NCBI GenBank assembly: GCA_964410215.1
Contig: CAYPHA010000015.1
Location: 10,773-74,772 of the forward strand
Origin: CAYPHA01 sp964410215
GTDB taxonomy: Bacteria > Calditrichota > Calditrichia > Calditrichales > CAYPHA01
Direction of reading: 5' to 3'
Length of the DNA: 64,000 nt
Shown here piece after piece: positions 51,924-60,882 of the stretch. Below the pieces are notes generated by a model, which searched no databases, was not told where the DNA came from, and worked only from the letters and a program-made list of their open reading frames with translations. The translations under genes and the position numbers were made by a program. Positions within the stretch are counted from its first letter, which is position 1. Every line of letters starts with the position of its first letter.

Positions 51924-54425
51924 ATGTTTTTAGACATGTTCAAACACAAAGGCAAATTCAATCGTTTGGCGGGAAGAGATAATCTCAAACATTATCAGAA
52001 TCTCTATATGATGCTCTCGAAAAAGCAAAGTGACGGCGGTTTACCTGTCCACCCGGATAATAATTATCTCGGGGGCAATGAACTGGCTAAAAACATATAT
52101 GAGAAGAAGTATTTTCTGAAGGATCTGGAAAACAGGCTCATTGAAAAACGCCCCGAAGATGTATTTACCCGGGTTGCGTCGTTTATTGCATCCGTTGAGG
52201 CCGACGACCAGAAACGCGAAGAGTGGGCATCCAAATTTTATAAGCATCTGTACGAGGGACATTTTGTGCCGGGTGGCCGTGTTCTGGCCGGTGCCGGGGA
52301 CTTGTACCGTCTGAAAACCCTGGCAAACTGTTTCGTTACCGTTATAGATAAAGACAATATCGAATCGATTTATAAATCGGCATACGAATGTGCCCGCACC
52401 TATTCCTATGGTGGCGGTATCGGCGTGGATATCTCCCCCTTAAGACCCCGTGATTCCGTGGTTCATAACGCGGCCGACAGCTCCACGGGCGCCGTATCCT
52501 TTATGGAGCTGTTTTCCCTTACAACCGGTCTGATCGGCCAGAGCGGCCGGCGTGGCGCGCTCATGCTGACCGTCGATGTGAAACATCCTGATATTGTTGA
52601 TTTTATTAAAGTTAAAAAGATTCCCAACTGGGTGACCGAACAGATCATCGAGCAGATCAGCTGGAGCGGTAAATTCGATACCGAACAGTTGAAAGATATC
52701 GAACGGCAGGTGATGGAAAACACACAGGTGCGGTTTGCCAATATCAGTATCAAGGTTTCTGATGAATTTATGCAGGCCGTGGATGAACAAAACCGCCACG
52801 GCGTTACGAAACTGCTGGTCTATAAGAAATTTAATAAAGAAATGGTCACGAAGGCATACCAGGATGCCGGCTACCATTATTCGTATCAGATTCCGGCCAA
52901 GGATATCGACGAGTATGAGCTTTTGCACACCTTTGACAGCCTGAATGCGCTGAACGATTTTCTCATCAAAAATCATGAAATGATGCTGAAAGCGGAAGAT
53001 CTTAAAGATGCATCGAAACGGGATGTGTTCGGTGATTATGTTGTGCATTCTGAAGACGAACCATATGACCTGGCAATCCGTTACAGCGGCGATTTTATGC
53101 TCTATTTCGGTTCCGAACCGACCGGTGAAGTTCGTCGCCTGATTAAAGCACGTGAAGTTTGGGATCTCTTTGTTGAAGGAAATTATACGACCGCGGAGCC
53201 GGGTCTGATCTTCTGGAGCCGGATGAGTAAGTATTCCCCTTCCAATTATGTGGACCGCCCCATCGCCTGTACCAATCCCTGTGCGGAGGTGCCCCTTGAA
53301 GAGGGCGGTGCCTGCAACCTGGCCTCCATTAACCTCTCCCGGATGGTGCGCGACGGATACACGCAAAAGGCAAAAGTTGATTGGGACCGTATTAAAGATG
53401 CTTCCGAAACGGTCATTCGTTTTCTGGATAACGTGGTCAGCTGGAATGAACAACTGAATCCGCTCGATAAACAGAAGAAAGCCGCTGCCGAAACCAGGCG
53501 CCTCGGGCTGGGTATCATGGGCACAGCCGATATGCTGAATCAGCTCGGCATTCCCTATGATTCGGAAGAGGGGATCGAGCTGGTCGAAAAAATTATGAAG
53601 GCGATCGCCAATGCCTCCTATGCGACATCTGCAAACCTGTCCGAGGAAAAAGGTGCCTCGCCGATCTTTGATTATGAGAACTATGCAAAAGGGCCTTTCT
53701 TTAATGAGGCACTGACACCTGAGACACAGGCGTTGATTAAAAAGAAGGGATTACGGAATATTGCCCTGATGGCAATTGCTCCCACCGGATCCATCAGTAA
53801 TATCGTGCTGGGATTCAGAAACAAAAATGTCAATTATATGGGCGTCAGCAGCGGTATCGAGCCCATCTTCGCTCTCTTCTATACAAGACGCTCCGAATCC
53901 TTCGGAAACAAGAAGTTTAAAGTGTTCCATTCCATTGTTCAGGCCTATATCGATATGCATAACCTGGATGATAAAGTGCGCGAAGCACAGACGGAAGCTG
54001 AATTGACGGAATTTCTGCCGACTTATTTCTTCCGTACCGCCCATCATGTCATCGCCCAGAAACGGGTTGAAATACAGGGGCGCTGTCAGAAATATGTAGA
54101 CCATAGTATTTCATCGACGGTCAACCTTCCTGAAGCGATTGAACCGGAAGTCATTTCGAATATTTACCTGACTGCCTGGAAACGCGGATTGAAAGGAATC
54201 ACCATTTACAGGGACGGCAGCCGCTATCCGATTCTCAGTGTGGAAGGACAGAAGACGGAATTTCAGAAATTCAAGGAAAAAACCTTCTCACTGAAACTGG
54301 GCAGCGAGGGTAAAGAAGTGAAACTCAAAGGAAATGATATCATCGTATTGCCAACCGGACGGTTGACAACGGTGTATCATTATCTAAAGGTCTTAAAGAA
54401 CGATAATGTATTAGTTGAAGCATAA
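51924..54425 (+). CDS. nrdJa: B12-dependent (class II) ribonucleotide reductase, catalytic part
   Basis: 833 aa from the ATG at 51924 (GGAG 9 bases upstream). The first redox Cys is in LANCFVTVIDKDN; the finger loop IACTNPCAEVPLEEGGACNL carries N, thiyl-radical C and E; MAIAPTGSISNIVLG and DHSISSTVNLP are class II NrdJ features. The C-terminal redox cysteines are not here but in the next gene, as in split NrdJa/NrdJb of Pseudomonas. It reduces ribonucleotides with adenosylcobalamin and needs no oxygen. Confidence 0.92.
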   Translation: MFLDMFKHKGKFNRLAGRDNLKHYQNLYMMLSKKQSDGGLPVHPDNNYLGGNELAKNIYEKKYFLKDLENRLIEKRPEDVFTRVASFIASVEADDQKREEWASKFYKHLYEGHFVPGGRVLAGAGDLYRLKTLANCFVTVIDKDNIESIYKSAYECARTYSYGGGIGVDISPLRPRDSVVHNAADSSTGAVSFMELFSLTTGLIGQSGRRGALMLTVDVKHPDIVDFIKVKKIPNWVTEQIIEQISWSGKFDTEQLKDIERQVMENTQVRFANISIKVSDEFMQAVDEQNRHGVTKLLVYKKFNKEMVTKAYQDAGYHYSYQIPAKDIDEYELLHTFDSLNALNDFLIKNHEMMLKAEDLKDASKRDVFGDYVVHSEDEPYDLAIRYSGDFMLYFGSEPTGEVRRLIKAREVWDLFVEGNYTTAEPGLIFWSRMSKYSPSNYVDRPIACTNPCAEVPLEEGGACNLASINLSRMVRDGYTQKAKVDWDRIKDASETVIRFLDNVVSWNEQLNPLDKQKKAAAETRRLGLGIMGTADMLNQLGIPYDSEEGIELVEKIMKAIANASYATSANLSEEKGASPIFDYENYAKGPFFNEALTPETQALIKKKGLRNIALMAIAPTGSISNIVLGFRNKNVNYMGVSSGIEPIFALFYTRRSESFGNKKFKVFHSIVQAYIDMHNLDDKVREAQTEAELTEFLPTYFFRTAHHVIAQKRVEIQGRCQKYVDHSISSTVNLPEAIEPEVISNIYLTAWKRGLKGITIYRDGSRYPILSVEGQKTEFQKFKEKTFSLKLGSEGKEVKLKGNDIIVLPTGRLTTVYHYLKVLKNDNVLVEA

Positions 54426-54444
54426 AACGGGAGCGTAAATACCA

Positions 54445-55065
54445 ATGATCCGTATTAATAACGCGAATTTCGATATTGACGAAATTAAAAAAGAAAAGGC
54501 ACTGGATAATCCGGTAGAACAGATCGAAACGCGCCCGGATATTGTGCAGGCGAAAGTCTATAAATTGCGCAGCGGTTTTGTTAAGCATAATGTGTACATA
54601 ACATTGGGTTATATCGAGCAGAACGGACGCAAACGGCCGATTGAAATCTTTATCAACAGTAAAGATCTGACCAAGTATGCTGAATACGCGGTGCTGACGC
54701 GTCTGATTTCGGCCATTTTCAGAAAAACGGCAAATCCGGTCTTTATCCTGGAAGAATTAAGCAGCATTCATGACCCGAATGGCGGCTATTTTAAAAATGG
54801 CAAATTTATCTATTCCCTCTACTCGGAAATTGCCGATGTGATGCAACAGTTTTTCAAGGAGATCGGATGCCAGGAAGACAAAGATAATGACGATCAGACA
54901 GGTTTCATCGCACATGTGGAAGAGGCTCTGAACGAAGGTGAACAAACGGAAGTCAATGCGGAATTTACGATTTGCCCGGATTGTAACCAGAAAAGCGTTA
55001 AAATGGAAAACGGCTGTCTCATCTGTATCGATCCCAATTGTGGTTACAGTAAGTGTGATAAATAA
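54445..55065 (+). CDS. nrdJb: B12-dependent ribonucleotide reductase, C-terminal part (NrdJb)
   Basis: 206 aa. It has the TSCPD-type domain (PIEIFINSKDLTKYAEYAVL, FILEELSSIHDPNGGYF) and a C-terminal zinc/redox region with four cysteines, FTICPDCNQKSV and CLICIDPNCGYSKC. In single-chain NrdJ this is the C-terminus whose cysteines re-reduce the active site. It begins 19 bases after nrdJa and ends at a strong terminator, so the two make one operon. Confidence 0.9.
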   Translation: MIRINNANFDIDEIKKEKALDNPVEQIETRPDIVQAKVYKLRSGFVKHNVYITLGYIEQNGRKRPIEIFINSKDLTKYAEYAVLTRLISAIFRKTANPVFILEELSSIHDPNGGYFKNGKFIYSLYSEIADVMQQFFKEIGCQEDKDNDDQTGFIAHVEEALNEGEQTEVNAEFTICPDCNQKSVKMENGCLICIDPNCGYSKCDK

Positions 55066-55086
55066 GTAAACCGCTTTTTTTAATAC

Positions 55087-55112
55087 AGCCCCTTGCGTTT
55101 AAGGGGCTTTTT
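55087..55112 (+). terminator. Rho-independent terminator of nrdJab
   Basis: Hairpin AGCCCCTT-N6-AAGGGGCT followed by Ts, 21 bases after the nrdJb stop. It excludes a btuD-like start at 55093. Confidence 0.88.
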
Positions 55113-55143
55113 CTTACCCATTTTCTTCATTCATGACCGGTTT

Positions 55144-55980
55144 ATGTGCAATATTGTTCTGGATGTTCAGGATATTTCTTTGGCCTTTAATGGTTTACCT
55201 GTTTTAAACCATGCAACTTTTTCCCTGGAATCGGGCAGTTTCCTCGGTATTATCGGTCCGAACGGCGCCGGAAAGTCGACCCTGTTGAAATTGATTGCCG
55301 GACTCCTTCATCCCGATAACGGATCCATCAATGTGGCTAACAGATCACTGACGACATATTCCCGGACGGAACTGGCACGTTCTGTCGGCTATGTTCCCCA
55401 GAATGTCGATTTGAATTTTCCGTTCACGGTTTATGAGGTCGTTAAGATGGGGCGCTACGCCCACCATCCCGGTATGTTTTCAATTGATCCCGGAGGTCGT
55501 GATGCCGTCTTTGCCGCATTGAAATGGATGGATCTTCTCGATATTAAGGATCGTTCCTATATGCAATTGAGCGGAGGGGAAAAACAGCGGGCCATAATCG
55601 CCAGTGCCCTTGCCCAGGAACCGTTCCTGCTGTTACTGGACGAACCCACTTCTGCACTGGATCTGAAACATCAGCAATCCATTTACAAAATGCTTAAAAA
55701 ACTGACCGAAACGGAACAAATGACTATTTTGATCGTGACACATGATATTAACCTTGCCGCACAATTCTGTTCCCGGCTCATCCTGCTGAACAGGGGAGAT
55801 ATCGTCAGGGACGGATTGCCGGATGATGTGTTGAAGTTCCCTGTAATTCAGGAAGTATATGGTGTAAAGGTGTATATTGATGTTAATCCGTTTACGGATT
55901 CACTTTACATTCTGCCCTACGATACACAAACAGATACAGTTGTTGTAAATGAGAAACGAGAAAAGGACATTCGAAGATGA
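55144..55980 (+). CDS. btuD: BtuD/FecE-like ABC importer ATPase
   Basis: 278 aa from the ATG at 55144; an earlier in-frame start at 55093 would lie inside a terminator hairpin. Walker A IIGPNGAGKSTLL, signature LSGGEKQRAI, Walker B LLLLDEPTSALDL and switch VTHDINLA are intact, in the FecE/BtuD subfamily. Its partners may be the BtuC-type permease at 25281 and the BtuF-like lipoprotein at 50584. It overlaps the selD start by 4 bases (ATGA). Confidence 0.87.
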   Translation: MCNIVLDVQDISLAFNGLPVLNHATFSLESGSFLGIIGPNGAGKSTLLKLIAGLLHPDNGSINVANRSLTTYSRTELARSVGYVPQNVDLNFPFTVYEVVKMGRYAHHPGMFSIDPGGRDAVFAALKWMDLLDIKDRSYMQLSGGEKQRAIIASALAQEPFLLLLDEPTSALDLKHQQSIYKMLKKLTETEQMTILIVTHDINLAAQFCSRLILLNRGDIVRDGLPDDVLKFPVIQEVYGVKVYIDVNPFTDSLYILPYDTQTDTVVVNEKREKDIRR

Positions 55981-57014
55981 AACGTCTGACTGAAACCGTT
56001 AAATGCGCAGGTTGAGCATCTAAACTCAGCCTGACGGCGTTGGGCACGATTTTAGAACAGCTCCCGCAATCAACGGATCCGCGGCTTCTTGTCGGGCATA
56101 ATCATGCCGATGATGCCGGTGTCTATAAGTTGTCTGATGAAGTGGCTCTCATACAGACCGTTGATTTTTTTACTCCAATCGTGGATGATCCCTATATGTA
56201 CGGGCAAATCTCCGCGGCAAATTCACTCAGCGATGTGTATGCCATGGGCGGGCAACCACTGACAGCCATGAACGTGGTAGCCTATTCGCCGGGTATTTTT
56301 CCGCCGGATGTTCTTTTACAAATCCTTCAGGGTGGCTATGATAAAGTCCTGGAAGCCGGTGCGATTACTGTTGGCGGACACACGGCAACCGATGATGAAC
56401 TCAAGTATGGCCTGTCGGTAACAGGTATATGCCACCCGGACAATGTGATTACCAACGCGGGGGCAAAACCCGGTGACCGGCTGGTTCTTACCAAACCGAT
56501 CGGGACCGGTATTATTACCACGGCACTGAAGGCCGGAAAAGATCTCGGACAACTGACCTCGCGCATTATAGATGTCATGGCTACCCTGAATAAAGCGGCC
56601 GGCGAGGCGATGCAGGAGACCGGTGTACATGCCTGCACGGATATCACCGGCTTTGGCTTGCTCGGGCACACCTTCGAAGTAGCCGCTGCCAGCAAAGCGG
56701 GTATCAGAATGTATGCGTCTGAAGTACCTGTTTTTGCCGAAGCCTTCTCATTGATAAAGGATGGTTATGTACCGGGGGGTACGAATGCCAACCAGATGTT
56801 CCTTGAAGATAAAGTCCGGTTTGATCCATCCGTAGCGAAGGAAATGCAGCTGCTGATGTGTGATGCGCAGACGTCCGGCGGATTACTGATTGCGGTTGCT
56901 GCGGACCGGTGTGATCATCTGCTGGCAGCACTCAGTGAAAGAAAGGTTTCCACTCTGGCTGTAATCGGCGAAGTCGTCTCCGCGCACCCCGGTTTTATCG
57001 AGGTTCTTGCCTGA
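55977..57014 (+). CDS. selD: Selenide, water dikinase SelD, a selenoprotein
   Basis: 345 aa when the in-frame TGA at 56013-56015 is read as selenocysteine (U13). The N-terminus is KCAG-U-ASKL, the catalytic motif of SelD proteins with Sec or Cys at this place; the frame upstream (12 codons from the ATG at 55977) and downstream is continuous and matches SelD: LVGHNHADDAGVYKL, TVDFFTPIVDDPYMYGQI, SLSDVYAMGGQPLTAMN. Taking the TTG at 56040 as start would drop the active site. The enzyme makes selenophosphate for Sec-tRNA. A hairpin after the UGA could be the SECIS. Coupled to the btuD-like gene. Confidence 0.93.
56016..56055 (+). promoter_or_regulatory. Candidate bacterial SECIS element in selD
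   Basis: Directly after the UGA: outer stem CTAAA (56020-56024) with TTTAG (56051-56055), inner stem CTCAGCC (56025-56031) pairing with GGC and TTGGG beyond a two-base bulge (G39, U40 of the local hairpin), apical loop TGAC at 56032-56035, 16 bases after the UGA. Spacing, a bulged U and a loop G fit bacterial SECIS rules. Drawn by eye, not folded by program. Confidence 0.55.
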
Positions 57015-57143
57015 AGGCCGGATTGCACACAGGGCACTTCACCGTCCGCTGCTTTACTTGAATTATAAAAATGCTTATACTTCTATTTTAAAAATGTATC
57101 CTTTATTAATATTCTATCATCAAAATAGAAAGAGAAGATATTC

Positions 57144-57722
57144 GTGACAGAGAAGGAACTGGTAAAAAAAGCCAAGCAGGGTGACAGACGAGCACTCGCG
57201 GAATTGGTTAACCGGTACAGCGAACGAATTTATAATCTGGCTTTGCGTATGCTGAGGCGCCGGGAAGACGCTGAGGACGTGCTGCAGGAAACGTTTTTAA
57301 CGGTGGTCGAAAAGCTGCATACGTTCGACGGACGGTCCAGTTTTTTTACATGGATTTACCGGATCGCTACCAATGCCTGTCTCATGCGCTTGCGTAAGAA
57401 GAAGGTGACGTTTCAGCAAATATCGGATGATCCGGAATTCCAGGAAAGCATTGAAAGCCGGGTGTTTATCGACTGGTCCCAGGACCCGTCGATCCAGGTG
57501 TTTAACGGAGAAGTGAAACAAAAGCTGGATGAAGCGATAAATTCGCTTTCCGATATTTACCGGAGTGTTTTTATCCTTCGTGATATTGAAGAATTATCGA
57601 TTAAAGAAACGAGTGCTATTCTGAATATCACGGAAGAAAATGTAAAGATCAGGTTACGCAGGGCAAGACAATTCCTCAGGGATGCTCTATCGGACTATTT
57701 TGAGGAAAGGATGGATACGTAG
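57144..57722 (+). CDS. ECF sigma factor, SigR-like by context
   Basis: 192 aa starting at GTG. Region 2: LAELVNRYSERIYNLALRML and AEDVLQETFLTVVEKL, then SFFTWIYRIATNACLMRLRK. Region 4: LSIKETSAILNITEENVKIR with LRRARQFLRD. The adjacent small gene encodes a soluble, Cys-rich zinc anti-sigma protein, and thioredoxin-type genes follow, as in the SigR-RsrA thiol-stress system. Sequence alone does not assign the subgroup. Confidence 0.9.
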   Translation: MTEKELVKKAKQGDRRALAELVNRYSERIYNLALRMLRRREDAEDVLQETFLTVVEKLHTFDGRSSFFTWIYRIATNACLMRLRKKKVTFQQISDDPEFQESIESRVFIDWSQDPSIQVFNGEVKQKLDEAINSLSDIYRSVFILRDIEELSIKETSAILNITEENVKIRLRRARQFLRDALSDYFEERMDT

Positions 57723-57723
57723 A

Positions 57724-57969
57724 GTGAAACACGATCATAACAAAGATAAAATTAATACTATCTGTAACCAGCTTGGTGAAGATTTAAATACGGTTCCCTG
57801 TAAGGAAGTCGCGGACCATCTGGCCAGTTGCCCTACCTGCAAGGTATATTTTGATACCATAAAAAAAACCGTTATTCTCTGTAAAGAAAATGATTGCCTC
57901 GAAAAATTACCGGATGATGTGAATAAACGCCTGTTAAAACGTCTCGATCTGGATAATATCCAGCAGTAA
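57724..57969 (+). CDS. Small soluble zinc anti-sigma factor (RsrA-like)
   Basis: 81 aa from the GTG at 57724, one base after the sigma gene stop; a longer frame from 57682 would run inside the sigma gene. The ZAS motif H32-x3-C36-x2-C39 (DHLASCPTCKVYF) is complete. Extra cysteines C14, C26, C53 and C58 make seven reactive positions with the motif in total including H32. There is no membrane helix, unlike the other anti-sigma factor in the window. In RsrA, oxidation of such cysteines expels zinc and frees the sigma factor. Confidence 0.82.
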   Translation: MKHDHNKDKINTICNQLGEDLNTVPCKEVADHLASCPTCKVYFDTIKKTVILCKENDCLEKLPDDVNKRLLKRLDLDNIQQ

Positions 57970-58100
57970 CCAATATGTGGTAATCCCCGCACGGCAGCTT
58001 CCCTGATGGAAATATTTCTTTTGTTGCACGTCTCCTGTATCCTTTTTATTTCACCTGCATCAAAATCAAAAAGTAAAAACAACATTTATAAGGAGATCGT

Positions 58101-58442
58101 ATGAAACCGATTCAGGCAACAGATACAACCTTCTCAAAAGAGGTACTGGAAGCACAGGAACTGGTCATTGTAGACTTCTGGGCGCCGTGGTGTGCCCCCT
58201 GTCGTATGATTGCACCCATTCTCGAGGAAATTGCACAGGAATATGCCGGAAGGGTGAAAGTGGTCAAGCTGAACACCGATGAAAACCAATCGACGGCTGT
58301 TAATTATGGTATCATGAGTATACCGACGATGATGTTTTTCCGTAACGGTGAAATGGTTGACCAGGTTGTCGGTGCCGTTCCCAAGCACATGCTGGTTGAT
58401 AAGATCAATTACTATGCTCAAACAAGTAATGTTTTAAATTAA
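58101..58442 (+). CDS. trxA: Thioredoxin
   Basis: 113 aa, full length. Active site WAPWCAPCRM with C31 and C34 (CAPC rather than the common CGPC, which usually shifts the redox potential), cis-Pro in SIPTMMFFRNGE. AAGGAG lies ahead of the ATG. First of three thioredoxin-fold genes in a row, 131 bases after the anti-sigma gene. Confidence 0.94.
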   Translation: MKPIQATDTTFSKEVLEAQELVIVDFWAPWCAPCRMIAPILEEIAQEYAGRVKVVKLNTDENQSTAVNYGIMSIPTMMFFRNGEMVDQVVGAVPKHMLVDKINYYAQTSNVLN

Positions 58443-58477
58443 TAAACTCATTTAGTCGGAATAAATGAGAGGTTTAT

Positions 58478-59134
58478 ATGGGTTTCTTACAGGAGAAAGA
58501 TAAGGAGCAGATCCGGAAGCTTTTTTCGGGACTGCGGAATAATGTAAAACTGATCAACTTCACCCAGGAGATCGAGTGCCAGTATTGCCGGGAAACCAGA
58601 CAGATACTTGAGGAGCTGGCCGGGTTGAGTGATAAGGTCTCACTGGAAGTATTTAATCTTGTGACGGATAAAGAGGCGGTGGAAAAATACAAGATCGATA
58701 AAATTCCGGCTACGGTGGTGGAAGGTGAAAAGGATTACGGGATACGATACTATGGAATCCCTTCCGGATATGAATTCTCATCACTGCTCGAGGATATTAT
58801 CGATGTGTCAAAAGGACAATCCGGTCTGTCGGAACAGGCGAAAGAACTTGTAAAACAGATCGATAAACCGTATCATATCCAGGTATTTGTGACGCCGACC
58901 TGTCCCTATTGTCCCGGCGCCGTTAGGCTGGCTCACAGACTTGCCATGGAAAACGAAAATATTACCGCTGATATGGTGGAAGCGACCGAATTTCCGCATC
59001 TTTCCATGCGTTATAACGTTCGCGGTGTACCGAGGACGATCCTTGGCAAAGAGACGCCTCTGGAAGGGGCTGTACCCGAAATGGCCTTTGTAGAAAAAGT
59101 GGTGGAATCATTTAAAGCAGAAGTAAATAGCTGA
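58478..59134 (+). CDS. Two-domain glutaredoxin-like protein disulfide oxidoreductase
   Basis: 218 aa made of two thioredoxin folds, the size and layout of archaeal-type PDO (TIGR02187-like). The first fold has C34-QY-C37, the second TPTC142-PY-C145. cis-Pro residues follow in KIPATVVEG and GVPRTILG. PDO proteins make or reduce disulfides in the cytoplasm, mostly in thermophiles, or take electrons from thioredoxin reductase. It follows trxA by 35 bases. GAGAGG precedes the ATG. Confidence 0.87.
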   Translation: MGFLQEKDKEQIRKLFSGLRNNVKLINFTQEIECQYCRETRQILEELAGLSDKVSLEVFNLVTDKEAVEKYKIDKIPATVVEGEKDYGIRYYGIPSGYEFSSLLEDIIDVSKGQSGLSEQAKELVKQIDKPYHIQVFVTPTCPYCPGAVRLAHRLAMENENITADMVEATEFPHLSMRYNVRGVPRTILGKETPLEGAVPEMAFVEKVVESFKAEVNS

Positions 59135-59162
59135 AAGTCAAACCAATAAATTAGGAATGTAT

Positions 59163-59729
59163 ATGGAATCAAAATCGAACAAGACCATGTGGATCACACT
59201 GAGTGCCGCAGTTGTCATCGTGCTCGCCGTGGTATATTTATTTATGCCGAACAACGGGCAGGCTATCGAAAAACAGAACCCGAATACTCCAGCCGCGGAG
59301 GTCGCTTCGGATCAGCAGAATCCGCTGGCACCCGACTTTGCCCTGCAGGACCTGGAAGGTAATACCGTGCGCCTGAGTGATTACCAGGGTAAAGTGGTAT
59401 TTGTTAACTTCTGGGCAACGTGGTGTCCACCATGCCGTGCCGAAATTCCCTATTTCGTGGAATTAATGAATGAATATGAAGATGACTTTGTCGTGCTTGG
59501 TATTACGGTCGACAGAGAACAGGATCTTCCGAAGGTACCGGGTTTTGCGGAAGAATATAGCATAAACTATCCTGTCCTGTATGCCGATGCACAGACCGTG
59601 GGTGCCTATGGCGGCATTACAAGTATTCCGACGACCTTTGTTGTAAGCAAAGACGGTTACGCGGTTGGAAAAATCGTGGGATCGCGTCCCAAAGCCGAGT
59701 TCGAACGCATTATTAAAAGTCACCTGTAG
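59163..59729 (+). CDS. Membrane-anchored TlpA/ResA-like thioredoxin
   Basis: 188 aa from the ATG at 59163 (AGGA 7 bases ahead; the ATG at 59157 is too close). One N-terminal helix (about 10-28) anchors a periplasmic thioredoxin fold with FVNFWATWCPPCRAEIPYF (C88, C91) and cis-Pro in SIPTTFVVS. Such proteins reduce apocytochrome c or other envelope disulfides, which suits a cell with the octaheme cytochrome at 1674. It ends at a terminator. Confidence 0.9.
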   Translation: MESKSNKTMWITLSAAVVIVLAVVYLFMPNNGQAIEKQNPNTPAAEVASDQQNPLAPDFALQDLEGNTVRLSDYQGKVVFVNFWATWCPPCRAEIPYFVELMNEYEDDFVVLGITVDREQDLPKVPGFAEEYSINYPVLYADAQTVGAYGGITSIPTTFVVSKDGYAVGKIVGSRPKAEFERIIKSHL

Positions 59730-59732
59730 AAG

Positions 59733-59759
59733 AAGGGGGGATGTCCCCTTTCTTTTATT
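59733..59759 (+). terminator. Terminator after the TlpA-like gene
   Basis: Stem AAGGGG/CCCCTT (59733-59750) followed by the T-rich TCTTTTATTTT. It lies between convergent operons and just touches the end of the decarboxylase beta gene. Confidence 0.7.
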
Positions 59760-60882
59760 TTACCAGAATCGACCATAAAATCCCCGCTGCAATAGCCGAT
59801 CCGATAACCCCTGCCACATTCGGTGCCATAGCGTGCATTAACAGATAATTCTCCGGGTTTTCTTTTTGTCCTTCATGGTGCACGACACGAGCGGAGTCGG
59901 GTACTGCTGACACACCAGCCGCCCCTATCATCGGGTTGATCTTATCCTTTAAAAATAGATTCAGGAATTTTGCGAATAAAATGCCTCCGGATGTTGCAAT
60001 AATAAAGGAAAATGCACCCAGAACGAAGATACCTAAGGACCGCGGTGTTAAAAATACATCGGCCTGTGTAGAGGCTCCCACGGTTAATCCCAGCAGAATC
60101 GTTACAATATCGATAAGGGCGTTCCGCGCGGAATTGGCCAGACGTTCCGTGACGCCACTCTCTTTCAGAAGATTGCCGAAAAAGAGCATCCCCAGTAAAA
60201 TCATGGATCCCGGAGCAATAAGACCGCAGAGGATAAAGGCGATGATGGGGAAAATGATACGCACTTTTTTGGAAACCTGCCGCGGTGCTTTCATCCTGAT
60301 CAAGCGCTCTTCCCTGGTTGTCAAAAGCCGGATAATCGGCGGCTGGATAACCGGTACCAGGGCCATGTAGGAATAAGCGGCGATGGCGATAGCACCAATC
60401 AGGTGGGGCGCCAGTCTGGAGGACAGAAAAATGGCCGTAGGACCGTCAGCACCACCGATAATTCCGATTGCGCCGGCTTCCATGGGTGTAAAACCGAGGG
60501 CAAGGGCTCCGATGAGTGTAAGAAAAATACCAATCTGTGCGGCAGCACCCAGAAGAATCAATCTCGGGTTGGATAACATGGTTGAAAAATCGGTCATGGC
60601 GCCGATACCCAGGAATATGAGCGGTGGATAAACGCCTTTGAGCACACCGAAATAGAGGTAGTTCAGGACACTGCCTTCTTCATAGATACTGATCTGCATA
60701 CCGACGGCAGCGGGCAGGTTACCGAATATAATGCCAAAGCCGATGGGGATGAGCAGAAGGGGCTCATACTGTTTAGCGATACCCAGGTAGATGAAAACGG
60801 AACCGATTACCAGCATGGCAGCATGTCCGGGCGTCATATTGGCGAAACCCGTTGTGCTGATAAAATGCATGACCTCATTCAT
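59755..60882 (-). CDS. mmdB: Na+-transporting decarboxylase beta subunit (MmdB/OadB/GcdB)
   Basis: 375 aa, about ten helices. GGADGPTAIFLSSRLAP, ISTTGFANMTPGHAAMLVIG and the C-terminal PMIGAAGVSAVPDSARVVHH are family signatures; the conserved Asp in the GGADGPT motif takes part in Na+ transport. It decarboxylates carboxybiotin and pumps 1-2 Na+ outward. It overlaps the biotin protein gene by 8 bases and is last in the operon. Confidence 0.94.
   Translation of the reverse strand: MNEVMHFISTTGFANMTPGHAAMLVIGSVFIYLGIAKQYEPLLLIPIGFGIIFGNLPAAVGMQISIYEEGSVLNYLYFGVLKGVYPPLIFLGIGAMTDFSTMLSNPRLILLGAAAQIGIFLTLIGALALGFTPMEAGAIGIIGGADGPTAIFLSSRLAPHLIGAIAIAAYSYMALVPVIQPPIIRLLTTREERLIRMKAPRQVSKKVRIIFPIIAFILCGLIAPGSMILLGMLFFGNLLKESGVTERLANSARNALIDIVTILLGLTVGASTQADVFLTPRSLGIFVLGAFSFIIATSGGILFAKFLNLFLKDKINPMIGAAGVSAVPDSARVVHHEGQKENPENYLLMHAMAPNVAGVIGSAIAAGILWSILVK

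Noticed and set aside
52440..53453. 337-codon minus-strand open frame
   Set aside because: Antisense shadow of nrdJa, lacking a ribosome site and any recognisable domain.
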